DNA of 64,000 bases from Pseudomonas japonica (GCF_013522925.1 NZ_JAAMQU010000013.1:1-64000); one strand, 5' to 3'; positions 32,794 through 42,101 are shown, numbered from the stretch's first letter. The notes: generated by a model not told the origin, from the sequence alone. Made by a program: numbers and translations.

Positions 32794-33800
32794 AGCTTGA
32801 TCTTCGCCTCGTGAGCTTGCTGGTCCGCATGGTACGAAGAGCGTACCAACGGCCCGGAAGCCACGTTCTTGAAGCCCAGGCGGTACCCTTCCTCGGCGAA
32901 CCAGGCAAAGGTGTCCGGGTGCACGAAACGCTGCACTGGCAAGTGGCTGCGGGAAGGCTGCAGGTACTGGCCAAGCGTCAACATGTCGATGTCATGCTCG
33001 CGCATCTTGTGCATGACTTCGATCACTTCCTCGTCCGTCTCGCCCAGGCCAAGCATCAGGCCGGATTTGGTCGGTACCGTGGGCACGCGCTGCTTGAACT
33101 TCTGCAGCAGGTCCAGGGACCACTCGTAGTCCGAACCCGGGCGGGCGGCGCGATAAAGGCGCGGTACGGTTTCCAGGTTGTGGTTGAACACGTCTGGCGG
33201 TTCCTGCGCGGTGATGTCCAGCGCAACGTCCATGCGGCCGCGATAGTCAGGCACGAGGGTTTCCAGCTGGATACCTGGAGAGAGCTTGCGGATTTCGCGC
33301 AGGCAGTCAGCGAAATGCTGTGCACCGCCATCGCGAAGGTCATCGCGGTCCACCGAGGTGATTACCACATACTTCAGGCGCAGGTCGGCAATGGCGACGG
33401 CCAGGTTATGAGGTTCGTCCATATCCAATGGCTTTGGCCGGCCGTGGCCCACATCGCAGAAGGGGCAGCGGCGGGTACAGATGTCACCCATGATCATGAA
33501 GGTGGCGGTGCCGCCGGAGAAACATTCACCCAGGTTCGGGCACGAAGCTTCTTCGCACACGCTGTGCAGCTTGTGCTTGCGCAGCAGTTGCTTGATACGG
33601 TCGACTTCCGGCGAGACAGGAATGCGTACGCGAATCCAGTCCGGTTTTTTTGGAAGTTCTTCGGTGGGGATGATCTTCACCGGGATGCGGGCCACCTTGT
33701 CGGCGCCTCGCAGCTTCACGCCCGCCTCTACCTTTTTCGGCGCCGAAGCCTTTTGAATCGCGGCCTCTGGGCTGGCGACGGTGTCTTGCGCAGTAGTCAT
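32790..33800 (-). CDS. lipA: Lipoyl synthase
   Basis: This 336-residue radical-SAM enzyme inserts two sulphurs into the octanoyl chain. The auxiliary cluster motif is CEEASCPNLGEC near residue 80, and the radical-SAM cluster CTRRCPFCDV is near residue 112. The C-terminal RSSYHADQQ supplies the conserved serine. ATG 33800 lies 1 bp after the lipB stop; the open frame extends upstream to 33878. The N-terminal 45 residues form the usual Lys/Ala-rich extension. Confidence 0.97.
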   Translation of the reverse strand: MTTAQDTVASPEAAIQKASAPKKVEAGVKLRGADKVARIPVKIIPTEELPKKPDWIRVRIPVSPEVDRIKQLLRKHKLHSVCEEASCPNLGECFSGGTATFMIMGDICTRRCPFCDVGHGRPKPLDMDEPHNLAVAIADLRLKYVVITSVDRDDLRDGGAQHFADCLREIRKLSPGIQLETLVPDYRGRMDVALDITAQEPPDVFNHNLETVPRLYRAARPGSDYEWSLDLLQKFKQRVPTVPTKSGLMLGLGETDEEVIEVMHKMREHDIDMLTLGQYLQPSRSHLPVQRFVHPDTFAWFAEEGYRLGFKNVASGPLVRSSYHADQQAHEAKIKL

Positions 33801-33801
33801 A

Positions 33802-34452
33802 TCAGTCGATTCCGCCCGTGAGGGTCGTCTGCTCAGCATAATCGAGGTGTTCGACGAGCTGCGCGCGCAGCCGGGCACTTACCTCGGAAAGTTCTGCACC
33901 GGGCGCATGGTCGGCCAGTTGCGTCATGGCAAGGCCGGCGTAGCCGCACGGGTTGATTCTCTGGAAGGGGCGCAGGTCCATGTCAACGTTCAGCGCCAGG
34001 CCATGGAACGAACGACCGTGGCGGATGCGCAACCCCAGCGAGGCAATCTTCGCCCCGTTCACATACACACCGGGCGCGTCCGGCTTCGCCGCGGCGGTTA
34101 CACCGTAACTGTGGAGCAACGCCACAAGCGCGTTTTCGATCCGGGTAACGAGTTCTCGCACCCCGAAGCCCCGCTCGCGCAGGTCAAGCAACAGGTAGGC
34201 GACCAGCTGGCCGGGGCCGTGGTAGGTCACCTGGCCTCCACGGTCGACCTGCACCACCGGGATATCCCCCGGCAGCAACAGATGCTCGGCCTTGCCAGCC
34301 TGCCCCTGTGTGAACACCGGCGGGTGTTGCACCAGCCACACCTCGTCACCCACATTACGCTCGCGGGCTTCGTCAGTGACCCGGCGCATCGCCTGCCACA
34401 CGGGCTGGTAGGGTTTCAGGCCGAGCTCGCGAAAGCCCAGGCAACCGGGCAT
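33802..34452 (-). CDS. lipB: Octanoyltransferase LipB
   Basis: This 216-residue enzyme transfers octanoate from acyl-ACP to lipoyl domains. The motif DRGGQVTYHGPGQLVAYLLL lies near residue 72 and GAKIASLGLRIRHGRSFHGLALN contains the catalytic Lys (quoted GAKIASLGLRIRHGRSFHG). Nucleophile Cys is expected in the NPCGYAGLAMTQL segment. ATG 34452 shares one base with the ybeD stop. The length is standard. Confidence 0.96.
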   Translation of the reverse strand: MPGCLGFRELGLKPYQPVWQAMRRVTDEARERNVGDEVWLVQHPPVFTQGQAGKAEHLLLPGDIPVVQVDRGGQVTYHGPGQLVAYLLLDLRERGFGVRELVTRIENALVALLHSYGVTAAAKPDAPGVYVNGAKIASLGLRIRHGRSFHGLALNVDMDLRPFQRINPCGYAGLAMTQLADHAPGAELSEVSARLRAQLVEHLDYAEQTTLTGGID

Positions 34453-34727
34453 CAAAGCACCATGTGCACGAAGCCGGTGGCCCGCAACGCGCTGTTGATG
34501 TCGCGCAGCTGCTCCTGGCCGGTAGCAATGATATGCAACTGCACCGTGGTGTACTTGCCATTGCTGCTTTGCCGCTCCGCCAGGGTTTTTATGTCCACCT
34601 TGGCATATTTGGCGAGGATCTCGATGACCGCATCCTTGAACCCCACGACGGTGTCGCCGATCACCTTGATCGGGTAGTCGGGGCAAGGAAACTCAATGAT
34701 ATGAGACTTTACATCTGTGTCTGTCAT
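34452..34727 (-). CDS. ybeD: YbeD-like DUF493 protein
   Basis: This 91-residue protein of the YbeD/DUF493 family has an alpha/beta ferredoxin-like fold. It starts MTDTDVKSHIIEFPCPDYPIKVIG and ends FVHMVL. E. coli YbeD is a small cytosolic protein without proven activity; its conserved neighbourhood with lipB suggests an accessory role in lipoylation. It begins the ybeD-lipB-lipA-ldcA operon, separated by a terminator from dacA upstream. Confidence 0.9.
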   Translation of the reverse strand: MTDTDVKSHIIEFPCPDYPIKVIGDTVVGFKDAVIEILAKYAKVDIKTLAERQSSNGKYTTVQLHIIATGQEQLRDINSALRATGFVHMVL

Positions 34728-34753
34728 GGCAGTGACGGCCTCATCAAGCCGTG

Positions 34754-34796
34754 GAAAAAAGCTACCCCTCCCGCAGCCGGAGGCTGGGGAGGGGTA
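34754..34796 (-). terminator. Strong intrinsic terminator after dacA
   Basis: TACCCCTCCC plus CAGCC (34763-34778, one bulged G) pairs with GGCTG plus GGGAGGGGTA (34782-34796) around a GGA loop. The plus strand has a run of A at 34754-34760, which reads as a U tract on the minus strand. It closes the proA-dacA series and isolates ybeD-lipB. Confidence 0.9.
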
Positions 34797-34808
34797 ACCG
34801 ACGGTTCG

Positions 34809-35969
34809 TCAGTTGAACAAGCCGTAGAAGAATAGACGAATGCTATCCCACAACCGACGGAAGATGCCACCCTCCTCGACTGAGTCCAGGGCAATCAGGT
34901 CCTTGGTTTCAACTACCTTGTCGCCGTTCTTCACTTCCACCTTGCCGATCACCTGGCCTTTTTCGATAGGCGCGGTGAGCTGCGGGTTCATGGTCATGCT
35001 CGCTTGCAGGTTCTTCAACTGGCCGCGTGGCAGGGTCATGGTGAGGTCTTCGGCCAGGCCAGCCTTCACTTCATTGGTGGTGCCTTTCCAGACCGGCGCC
35101 TTGTTCAACTCGGTGCCTGCCTTGTAGAAAGTCTGGGTTTCGAAGAAGCGGAAACCGTACGTCAAGAGCTTCTGGGTCTCGGCCGCCCGGGCCTGCTCAC
35201 TGTTGGTACCGAACACCACTGCGATCAGGCGGGTGCCGTCGCGTACCGCCGAAGCCACCATGCAATAGCCGGCTTCCTGGGTATGGCCGGTTTTCAGACC
35301 GTCCACGGTCTTGTCGCGCCACAGCAGCAGGTTACGGTTAGGTTGCTTGATGTTGTTCCAGAAGAACTCTTTCTGCGAGTAGATCGCGTAGTGAGCAGGG
35401 TCTTCATGAATGATCGCGCGGGCCAGGATGGCCATGTCATGCGCCGAGGCGTAGTGATCCGGGTTCGGCAGGCCGGTCGGGTTCATGAAGTGGCTGTTGT
35501 CCATGCCCAGCTTCTTGGCCGTGGCGTTCATCATGTCGGCGAAGGCATCTTCGCTGCCCGCGATGTGCTCGGCCAGGGCGACGGTAGCGTCGTTGCCCGA
35601 CTGGATGATGATCCCGTGGAGCAAGTCACTCACGGTCACCTGCGACCCCACCTTGATGAACATCCGCGAACCGCCGGTGCGCCAGGCGTTCTCGCTTACG
35701 GTCACCAGATCGTTCTCGCCGATTTGCCCGCGGCGAATTTCCAGCGTAGCGATATAAGCCGACATCAATTTGGTCAGGCTGGCCGGAGGCAGCCGCTCAT
35801 CGCCATTGCTGTCGATCAGAACGTTGCCGCTGGACGCCTCCATCAGCACATAGGCGCGCGCCGCCAGTTGAGGCGCGGCAGGTACCATCTGGTCGGCAGC
35901 CCACGCGGTGGGGGAAAGCAGCAAGGGAACAAGCAGGCACAGGCGTTTGGCAAAGTTGGTGATGTTCAT
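34809..35969 (-). CDS. dacA: D-alanyl-D-alanine carboxypeptidase (PBP5/6)
   Basis: This 386-residue penicillin-binding protein trims terminal D-Ala from periplasmic pentapeptides. The signal peptide is MNITNFAKRLCLLVPLLLSPTAWA. Active-site motifs are the SxxK Ser in PPASLTKLMSAY near residue 65, SGN in IIQSGNDATVALAEH, and KTG in VDGLKTGHTQEAGYC. A C-terminal beta domain and an amphipathic membrane anchor (FRRLWDSIRLFFYGLFN) follow. ATG 35969 fits the signal sequence. It ends the shape gene series and is followed by a strong terminator. Confidence 0.96.
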   Translation of the reverse strand: MNITNFAKRLCLLVPLLLSPTAWAADQMVPAAPQLAARAYVLMEASSGNVLIDSNGDERLPPASLTKLMSAYIATLEIRRGQIGENDLVTVSENAWRTGGSRMFIKVGSQVTVSDLLHGIIIQSGNDATVALAEHIAGSEDAFADMMNATAKKLGMDNSHFMNPTGLPNPDHYASAHDMAILARAIIHEDPAHYAIYSQKEFFWNNIKQPNRNLLLWRDKTVDGLKTGHTQEAGYCMVASAVRDGTRLIAVVFGTNSEQARAAETQKLLTYGFRFFETQTFYKAGTELNKAPVWKGTTNEVKAGLAEDLTMTLPRGQLKNLQASMTMNPQLTAPIEKGQVIGKVEVKNGDKVVETKDLIALDSVEEGGIFRRLWDSIRLFFYGLFN

Positions 35970-36095
35970 CCGTCTCTCGAGATTACTGATGGCACAGGCC
36001 CTGTGGGCAAATCTTTTCAAAGCCTTGTCAGGGCTTACGTGGGTGCCGTCCATGGCGCACGCTCGCAGGGAGCATGAAGCGATACAGGTGGCGGG

Positions 36096-37103
36096 TCAGT
36101 CCGCCGTGACCATGCTCGGCGAGCCGAGGTTGGCCAGGCGAATGCTGTTCTGCACCTGCTGGGCTTCATCCTGGGTTCCGATCGGCCCCAGCCGAACGCG
36201 ATAGAGCGTTTGCTGGTTGCGAACCGTAGGGCTGGTAAAGGCCGGGGCCTTGACCATGGTACTCAGCTTCGACCGTAGCAGCTCGGCAGCGTCCGGGTTG
36301 GCGAAGGCTCCCACCTGGAGATAGAGGCCAGTTGCCTGCGCAGAAGCGTTTTTTTTTGGGTCGATTGCGACCGGAGCAGCCGCCGAGGCGTGTTGCTGCG
36401 GTGGCGGGGTGTATTGTTCGATGGTGCCGGTGGCCGGGGTAAGCGCCGGGCGCGCCTGGGCCACTTGTACCGCTGGCTGCTGCAGCACCATGGGCGCCGG
36501 CCGGCCGCGCTGGGCCCACCATTGCTGTGGGTCGATGCCTTCTACCTTCACCCGGGCGGTACCGGTTTCGGCATAGCCAAGCTTTTTCGCCGCGGCGTAG
36601 GACAGGTCGATGATGCGATCAGAATAGAACGGCCCGCGGTCGTTCACGCGCAGGATCACGCTGCGGTTGTTGTCCAGGTTGGTCACACGCACGTAGCTGG
36701 GCAGCGGCAGCGTTTTGTGGGCCGCGCTCATGCCGTAGAGGTCGTACACCTCACCATTGGCGGTGTTCTGCCCGTGAAACTTGGTGCCATACCAGGACGC
36801 CGTGCCTACGGCCACATAGTTGCTGGCATCCGGTATCGGGAAGTAGGTCTTGCCCAGCACGGTATAAGGGTTGGCCTTGTACGGCCCGGTATGCAGCGTA
36901 GGAATCGCATCGGGAATACGGGAAACATCCACGTCCCACCAGGGGGCGCCGTCCTTGTGGGCACGGTTGATGTCCAGGCCAGGTTGCGCACGCACCGTAT
37001 AGGTAGGCTCGGGCGAACGGCTGCTGGAGCAGCTGGCCACCAGCAATGCCACCGCTCCATAGAGCGCCAGTTTCAGTGATGTGCGAAACGGCAAAGCCCG
37101 CAT
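36096..37103 (-). CDS. rlpA: Septal lytic transglycosylase RlpA
   Basis: This 335-residue outer-membrane lipoprotein has the lipobox LLVASC near residue 23. The RlpA double-psi beta-barrel domain has GTASWYGTKFHGQNTANGE and VRVNDRGPFYSDRIIDLSYAAA (quoted RVNDRGPFYSDRIIDLSYA), including the catalytic Glu-Asp pair. The C-terminal SPOR domain (about residues 255-330, LYLQVGAFANPDAAELL) binds denuded septal glycans. In P. aeruginosa RlpA cleaves glycans lacking stem peptides. The ATG overlaps the mltB stop by 1 base. Confidence 0.95.
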   Translation of the reverse strand: MRALPFRTSLKLALYGAVALLVASCSSSRSPEPTYTVRAQPGLDINRAHKDGAPWWDVDVSRIPDAIPTLHTGPYKANPYTVLGKTYFPIPDASNYVAVGTASWYGTKFHGQNTANGEVYDLYGMSAAHKTLPLPSYVRVTNLDNNRSVILRVNDRGPFYSDRIIDLSYAAAKKLGYAETGTARVKVEGIDPQQWWAQRGRPAPMVLQQPAVQVAQARPALTPATGTIEQYTPPPQQHASAAAPVAIDPKKNASAQATGLYLQVGAFANPDAAELLRSKLSTMVKAPAFTSPTVRNQQTLYRVRLGPIGTQDEAQQVQNSIRLANLGSPSMVTAD

Positions 37104-38113
37104 TACTTGGTGCCCCGTGCTTGAACCAGCATTTGCGACAGTTGGTGAACCGCCATCGCGTACATCGCGCTGCGGTTGTAGCGCGTGATGACGTAGAAGT
37201 TCTTCAGGCCCATCCAGTACTCCGGCCCGGCCTCTCCATCCAGCTTGAACGCAACGACTGGCAAGTCATCGCGGAGCGCATCATGACTCGACCAGCCCAA
37301 CCCTCGCAACTCTCCAACGGTTTTCGTAGGGTCCAGGCCAGGGCTCAGCCCTTCATCGGCACGAGCGCCTCGTACGTCGGCGCGGCTGACCACAGGCTCG
37401 CCGGCCACCCAGCCATGCCGGGAGAAATAGCTGGCCACGCTGCCGATAGCGTCGGTGGGATCGCTCCAGATATTGATGTGGCCGTCACCGTCGAAATCCA
37501 CGGCGTAGGCGCGGAAGCTGCTGGGCATGAACTGCGGCAGGCCCATCGCTCCGGCATACGAACCCTTGAGTGTCATGGGGTCGACCTGTTCGTCACGGGC
37601 CAACAGCAGGAACTCGCGCAGCTCCTTGCGGAAGAAGTCGGCGCGTGGAGGATAGTCGAAGCCCAGGGTGGACAACGCATCGATCACTCGGTAGTTGCCG
37701 GTGTTACGGCCGAAGAAGGTTTCCACGCCGATGATCGCAACGATCACCTGGGCGGGCACGCCGTATTCCTGCTCGGCGCGGGCCAGCGCGGCTTCGTGTT
37801 GGCGCCAGAAGTCCACGCCCCGGGCGATACGGGCATCGGTGATGAAGATAGGGCGATAGTCTTTCCAGGGTTTCACGCGCTCGGCGGGCCTGGAAATGGC
37901 GTCGAGGATTGCCTGCTTGCGCTCCACTTCGCGGAACACACCCATCAGTTGCTCACCGGCAAAGCCATAGTCCCGGGTCATCTCGCCTACGAACTCCGCC
38001 ACCTGCGGCGACCCTTCGTAGTCACCTGCCACAGACGAGGCGGGCGTACCAAGGATGCCAGCCAGGCCGACCCAAGGAGCGTATCGAGCGACCCAGCCGC
38101 GCATTGCTTGCAT
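37103..38113 (-). CDS. mltB: Lytic murein transglycosylase B
   Basis: This 336-residue MltB has the catalytic segment IVAIIGVETFFGRNTGNYRV with the active Glu, AGAMGLPQFMPSSFR, and FDGDGHINIWSDPTDAIGS. The N-terminal 30 residues are hydrophobic (YAPWVGLAGILGTPASSVAG) and lack a lipobox, so the protein may be secreted rather than lipid-anchored. ATG 38113 is chosen because AAGGTGAAG lies a few bases upstream; a GTG start at 38149 would overlap rodA. It lies between rodA and rlpA in the cell-shape operon. A second family member is at 30508-31797. Confidence 0.93.
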   Translation of the reverse strand: MQAMRGWVARYAPWVGLAGILGTPASSVAGDYEGSPQVAEFVGEMTRDYGFAGEQLMGVFREVERKQAILDAISRPAERVKPWKDYRPIFITDARIARGVDFWRQHEAALARAEQEYGVPAQVIVAIIGVETFFGRNTGNYRVIDALSTLGFDYPPRADFFRKELREFLLLARDEQVDPMTLKGSYAGAMGLPQFMPSSFRAYAVDFDGDGHINIWSDPTDAIGSVASYFSRHGWVAGEPVVSRADVRGARADEGLSPGLDPTKTVGELRGLGWSSHDALRDDLPVVAFKLDGEAGPEYWMGLKNFYVITRYNRSAMYAMAVHQLSQMLVQARGTK

Positions 38114-38130
38114 TGAAATCTTCACCTTAT

Positions 38131-39276
38131 TCAAACCTGAGCGATCCACTTGCGATGGGTATGGATCGACATCAAAACCCCAAACGCTGACAGTAGCGTC
38201 ACGAGCGAAGTTCCGCCGTAACTAATGAAGGGCAAGGGCACGCCAACCACTGGAAGAAGGCCGCTTACCATGCCGATGTTCACGAACACATAAACGAAGA
38301 ACGTCATTGTCAGGCTACCCGCCAGCAGCTTGCCGTAGAGGGTTTGCGCCTGAGCGGTGATCACCAGCCCACGGCCAATGAGCAGCAGATAGATCAGCAG
38401 CAAGGCACAGATGCCCACAAGGCCGAACTCTTCGCCGAGGACCGCGATGATAAAGTCCGTGTGGCTTTCAGGCAAAAAATCCAGGTGCGACTGGGTACCC
38501 AGCAGCCACCCCTTGCCAAACACCCCGCCCGAGCCGATCGCGGCCTTGGACTGGATGATGTTCCAGCCCGTACCCAGCGGATCGCTTTCGGGATCGAGGA
38601 ACGTGAGAATCCGCTGCTTCTGGTAGTCGTGCATGATGAAGAACCACATGGCGACTGCAACGGGCACCGCGGCTGCAATCACGCTGAGTATCCAGCGCCA
38701 CCGCAGGCCGGCCATGAACAGCACGAACGCACCCGAAGCAAGGATCAGCAAGGAGGTGCCCAGGTCGGGCTGGCGCACAATAAGCACGAATGGCACGCCA
38801 ATCAAGGCGAGGCTGATTGCAACATGTTTAAGGTGCGGCGGCAGGGTTCGCTTGGAGAGGTACCAGGCAATGGTTGCCGGCATGATGATTTTCATGAACT
38901 CCGAGGGCTGAAAGCGTATCACCCCCGGAATGTTGATCCAGCGTGTGGCTCCCATGGCGTTATGGCCCATTACGTCTACCACCACCAGTAGCACCACCCC
39001 GATCACATAGGCGAGTGGCACCCATCGCGCCATGAACCTGGGCTCCAGTTGGGCGATGACGAACATGGACACAAGGCCGATCCCGAAGGATGTGGCCTGC
39101 TTGATCAGCAGGTCCCAGCTTTTCCCGCTGGCTGAATACAGCACGAACAGGCTGCCGCTGGCCAAGGTGAGCAGCAGGATCAGCAAGGGGCCATCCACGT
39201 GGATACGCTGCAGGAAGGTGGCGCGGCGGCGCATCACGTCTTCGCTGGACAGAATACGGTCGAAATTATTCTTCAC
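38131..39276 (-). CDS. rodA: Peptidoglycan glycosyltransferase RodA
   Basis: This 381-residue SEDS polymerase has about ten membrane helices and builds glycan strands with PBP2. Family motifs are GATRWINIPGVIRFQPSEFMKI (quoted TRWINIPGVIRFQPSEFMK) and GIGSGGVFGKGWL-like QSKAAIGSGGVFGKGW with LPESHTDFI, which carries the catalytic Asp region. The end is PLPFISYGGTSLVTLL. The GTG at 39276 is used because GAGGT lies eight bases upstream. An internal ATG at 39234 would give 367 residues. The start overlaps the end of mrdA by 11 bp. Confidence 0.95.
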   Translation of the reverse strand: MKNNFDRILSSEDVMRRRATFLQRIHVDGPLLILLLTLASGSLFVLYSASGKSWDLLIKQATSFGIGLVSMFVIAQLEPRFMARWVPLAYVIGVVLLVVVDVMGHNAMGATRWINIPGVIRFQPSEFMKIIMPATIAWYLSKRTLPPHLKHVAISLALIGVPFVLIVRQPDLGTSLLILASGAFVLFMAGLRWRWILSVIAAAVPVAVAMWFFIMHDYQKQRILTFLDPESDPLGTGWNIIQSKAAIGSGGVFGKGWLLGTQSHLDFLPESHTDFIIAVLGEEFGLVGICALLLIYLLLIGRGLVITAQAQTLYGKLLAGSLTMTFFVYVFVNIGMVSGLLPVVGVPLPFISYGGTSLVTLLSAFGVLMSIHTHRKWIAQV

Positions 39277-41161
39277 GGGCGGTTACCTCAGGTGCCGACG
39301 CGCTGGCGTACTGCGGTTTCAGCCGACCGTCCGGGCCCAGCAGCCAGGCGTCCATTACCTGGCGTACCACCGGGGCCGCCACGCCAGAGCCCGACTCGCC
39401 ATTTTCCACCATCACGGCCACAACGATTTTCGGGTTGTCTGCTGGCGCGAAGCCCACGAACAGTGCGTGGTCGCGATGCCGTTCCTGGAGTTTGTTGCGG
39501 TCATAGCGCTCGCCCTGGCGGATCGCGACCACCTGAGCGGTACCGCTCTTGCCGGCGATGCGGTACACCGAGCCTATCGCCGCCTTGCGCGCGGTACCCC
39601 GGGCGCCCTGCATTACTTGCTCCATTCCGTGTGTAACGCGTGCCCAGTCGCTCGGGTCCCGCAGTACGATATCGGGCATGGGTGAAGGATCTTTCGGCGG
39701 CTGATTCTCGATAGTCCGCGCCAGGTGCGGCCGGTTCCAGCGGCCCTTGTTGGCGATCAACGCGGTCGCCTGGGCAAGTTGCAACGGCGTGGCCTGCATG
39801 TAGCCTTGGCCGATCCCCAGAATGAGGGTTTCACCGGGGAACCACGCCTGCCGGCGGGTGATGCGTTTCCATTCACGCGAAGGCATGAGCCCGGGCGATT
39901 CTTCGAACATGTCCAGGGAAACCTTTTGGCCTATGCCGAAGCGAGACAAATAGTCGCCCAGGCGGTCGATGCCCAGCTTGTGCGCCAGGTCATAAAAATA
40001 GGTGTCGTTGGAGCGCATGATCGCGGTGTCGAGGTCGACGAAGCCGTCACCGCTGCGGTTCCAGTTACGGTACTTGTGGTCATAGTTGGGCAGGGTGTAA
40101 TAGCCGGGATCGAACACGCGGCTGGAAGGTGTGATCACGCCGCTGTCGAGCCCGGCGATGGCCACCGCAGGCTTGATGGTCGAGCCGGGCGGGTAAAGGC
40201 CTCGCAGCACGCGGTTGAACAGCGGGCGGTCGATGGAGTCGCGCAGCTCGGCGTAGGTCTTGAACGGAATGCCAGTGACGAACAGGTTAGGATCGAAACT
40301 GGGCTGGCTGACCATGGCGAGCACTTCGCCATTGCTCGGGTCCAGCGCGACGATGGCCCCGCGGCGCCCGCCGAGCGCCGCCTCGGCAGCCTCTTGCAGC
40401 TGGATATCCAGCGTGAGCACGATGTCCTTGCCGGGCACGGGGTCGGTGCGCTTGAGCACCCGCAGCACCCGCCCCCGGGCGTTGGTTTCTACCTCTTCAT
40501 AACCTACCTGCCCATGCAGCTCGGGTTCGTAGAACCGCTCTATACCGGTTTTGCCGATCTGATGGGTGCCGCTGTAATTGACCGGATCGAGCACCTTGAG
40601 CTCTTTCTCGTTGATGCGCCCCATGTACCCCACGGAGTGTGCAAAATGCGCCCCCTGGGGATAATGCCGGGTGAGCTGGGCGACTACCTCCACGCCAGGC
40701 AGGCGGAACTGGTTCACCGCAATGCGCGCAATCTGCTCTTCGGTCAGTTCCTGCATCACAGGCACCGGCTCGAACGGCCGCCGGCCCTGCCGCATACGCT
40801 TCTCGAACAGCGTACGGTCTTCCGGGGTAAGCTCCAGTACTTCCACGATCAGGTCGAGAATGCCTTCCCAATCCCCGGCGCGTTCGCGGGTCACGCTCAG
40901 GTTGAAGCTGGGCCGGTTGTTGGCAATGATCACCCCATTACGGTCGTAGATCAGGCCCCGGCTTGGCGGGATCGGCTGTACGTGGACGCGGTTGTTCTCT
41001 GACAAGGTGGAGTGGTACTCGTACTGCACCACCTGCAGGAAATACAGCCGCGCCACCAGCACGGCAATCAGCACCACCACCGCTACTGCGCCCACGACCA
41101 CGCGCCCACGCACAAGGCGGGCGTCTTTTTCGTGGTCCTTGAGGCGGATCGGCTGGGACAT
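39266..41161 (-). CDS. mrdA: Penicillin-binding protein 2
   Basis: This 631-residue transpeptidase of the elongasome has a cytoplasmic start and one membrane helix (VVVGAVAVVVLIAVLVARLYF). The dimerisation domain is about residues 60-230, and the transpeptidase domain has the active Ser in YPPGSTIKPAVAIAG near residue 327, SND-like MRSNDTYFYDLAH and AGKSGTAQVV. It works with RodA, encoded next. ATG 41161 is preceded by AAGCCTTACAAAGCCC, a modest ribosome site. The C-terminus ends in a variable tail past QVMDAWLLG. Confidence 0.96.
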   Translation of the reverse strand: MSQPIRLKDHEKDARLVRGRVVVGAVAVVVLIAVLVARLYFLQVVQYEYHSTLSENNRVHVQPIPPSRGLIYDRNGVIIANNRPSFNLSVTRERAGDWEGILDLIVEVLELTPEDRTLFEKRMRQGRRPFEPVPVMQELTEEQIARIAVNQFRLPGVEVVAQLTRHYPQGAHFAHSVGYMGRINEKELKVLDPVNYSGTHQIGKTGIERFYEPELHGQVGYEEVETNARGRVLRVLKRTDPVPGKDIVLTLDIQLQEAAEAALGGRRGAIVALDPSNGEVLAMVSQPSFDPNLFVTGIPFKTYAELRDSIDRPLFNRVLRGLYPPGSTIKPAVAIAGLDSGVITPSSRVFDPGYYTLPNYDHKYRNWNRSGDGFVDLDTAIMRSNDTYFYDLAHKLGIDRLGDYLSRFGIGQKVSLDMFEESPGLMPSREWKRITRRQAWFPGETLILGIGQGYMQATPLQLAQATALIANKGRWNRPHLARTIENQPPKDPSPMPDIVLRDPSDWARVTHGMEQVMQGARGTARKAAIGSVYRIAGKSGTAQVVAIRQGERYDRNKLQERHRDHALFVGFAPADNPKIVVAVMVENGESGSGVAAPVVRQVMDAWLLGPDGRLKPQYASASAPEVTAREE

Positions 41162-41181
41162 CGAAGAGGGCTTTGTAAGGC

Positions 41182-41649
41182 TTATTTATGGTAGGGATGG
41201 CCGGACAATACCGTCCACGCCCGATAGACCTGCTCGCCGATCAGAATGCGCACCAGCGGATGCGGCAGGGTAAGCGCCGACAACGACCAGCGTTGGTCCG
41301 CCCTTGCGCACACCTCGGGCGCCAACCCCTCGGGCCCGCCCACCATGAAGTTCACGGTGCGCGCATCCAGGCGCCAGCGGTCCAGTTCGGTAGCCAGCTG
41401 CTCGGTGCTCCAGGGCTTGCCGTGCACTTCCAGGGTAACCACGCGTTCGCCAGGCTGAACCTTGGCCAGCATCGCTTCGCCTTCCTGACGGATCAGGCGA
41501 GCCACATCGGCATTCTTGCCGCGGGTATTGAGCGGAATTTCCACCAGCTCAAGCGGCAGTTCCGCCGGCAAGCGCCGAGCGTACTCCTGCCATCCCTCTT
41601 CCACCCATTTCGGCATGCGCGAGCCGACCGCGATCAGACGCAGACGCAC
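41182..41649 (-). CDS. rlmH: 23S rRNA (pseudouridine1915-N3)-methyltransferase
   Basis: This 155-residue SPOUT-fold enzyme methylates pseudouridine 1915 in helix 69. The conserved blocks are VRLRLIAVGSRMPKWVEEG, FMVGGPEGLAPEV (the trefoil-knot AdoMet loop), and LPHPLVRILIGEQVYRAW. The start is GTG 41649, at which homology begins and which lies 8 bp after rsfS; longer readings enter rsfS in another frame. It is followed 20 bp later by mrdA. Confidence 0.95.
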   Translation of the reverse strand: MRLRLIAVGSRMPKWVEEGWQEYARRLPAELPLELVEIPLNTRGKNADVARLIRQEGEAMLAKVQPGERVVTLEVHGKPWSTEQLATELDRWRLDARTVNFMVGGPEGLAPEVCARADQRWSLSALTLPHPLVRILIGEQVYRAWTVLSGHPYHK

Positions 41650-41657
41650 AGCGGTAC

Positions 41658-42047
41658 TTATTCCTGGTCGGCAGCGTGCGGGTCGGGCGCGTGCTGGGCG
41701 CGGCTTTGCTCGGCACCTTGCCACAGGCGCTCCAGGTCATAGAACTGGCGGGCTGCCGAAGTCATGACATGCACTACCACATCGCCGAGGTCCAGCAGCA
41801 CCCAGTCGCTGTCGCCCTTGCCTTCTTCGCTCAACGGCTGAACACCTTGCGCCTTCACCTTTTCCCGGACGTGCTCGACCATGGAATTGACGTGGCGGTT
41901 GGAGGTACCGGTCGCGATCAGCATGTAATCGGTAATGCTGGTCTTGTCCTTCACATCGATGCTGAGGATGTCCTGGGCCTTGATGTCTTCCAGCGCGGCG
42001 GTCGCCAACTGGACCAGGTCTTCGCTCTTCATTGTGTGCTTCTTCAT
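41658..42047 (-). CDS. rsfS: Ribosomal silencing factor RsfS
   Basis: This 129-residue RsfS/Iojap protein binds uL14 and blocks subunit joining in stationary phase. The signature is DKTSITDYMLIATGTSNRHV near residue 33, followed by WVLLDLGDVVVHVM and FYDLERLW. The C-terminal tail is charged and variable. ATG 42047 is given; ATG 42032 (MKSEDLVQL) is equally possible. It lies between nadD and rlmH, the common bacterial order. Confidence 0.95.
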   Translation of the reverse strand: MKKHTMKSEDLVQLATAALEDIKAQDILSIDVKDKTSITDYMLIATGTSNRHVNSMVEHVREKVKAQGVQPLSEEGKGDSDWVLLDLGDVVVHVMTSAARQFYDLERLWQGAEQSRAQHAPDPHAADQE

Positions 42048-42101
42048 ATAAAACTCATCAACTCGTGTGGTCGGGGCGCGGAGTATTCCGTCGCTGCCCG
42101 G

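Noticed and set aside
39725..41002. Plus-strand 425-codon frame opposite mrdA
   Set aside because: Antisense shadow; mrdA carries all catalytic motifs on the minus strand.
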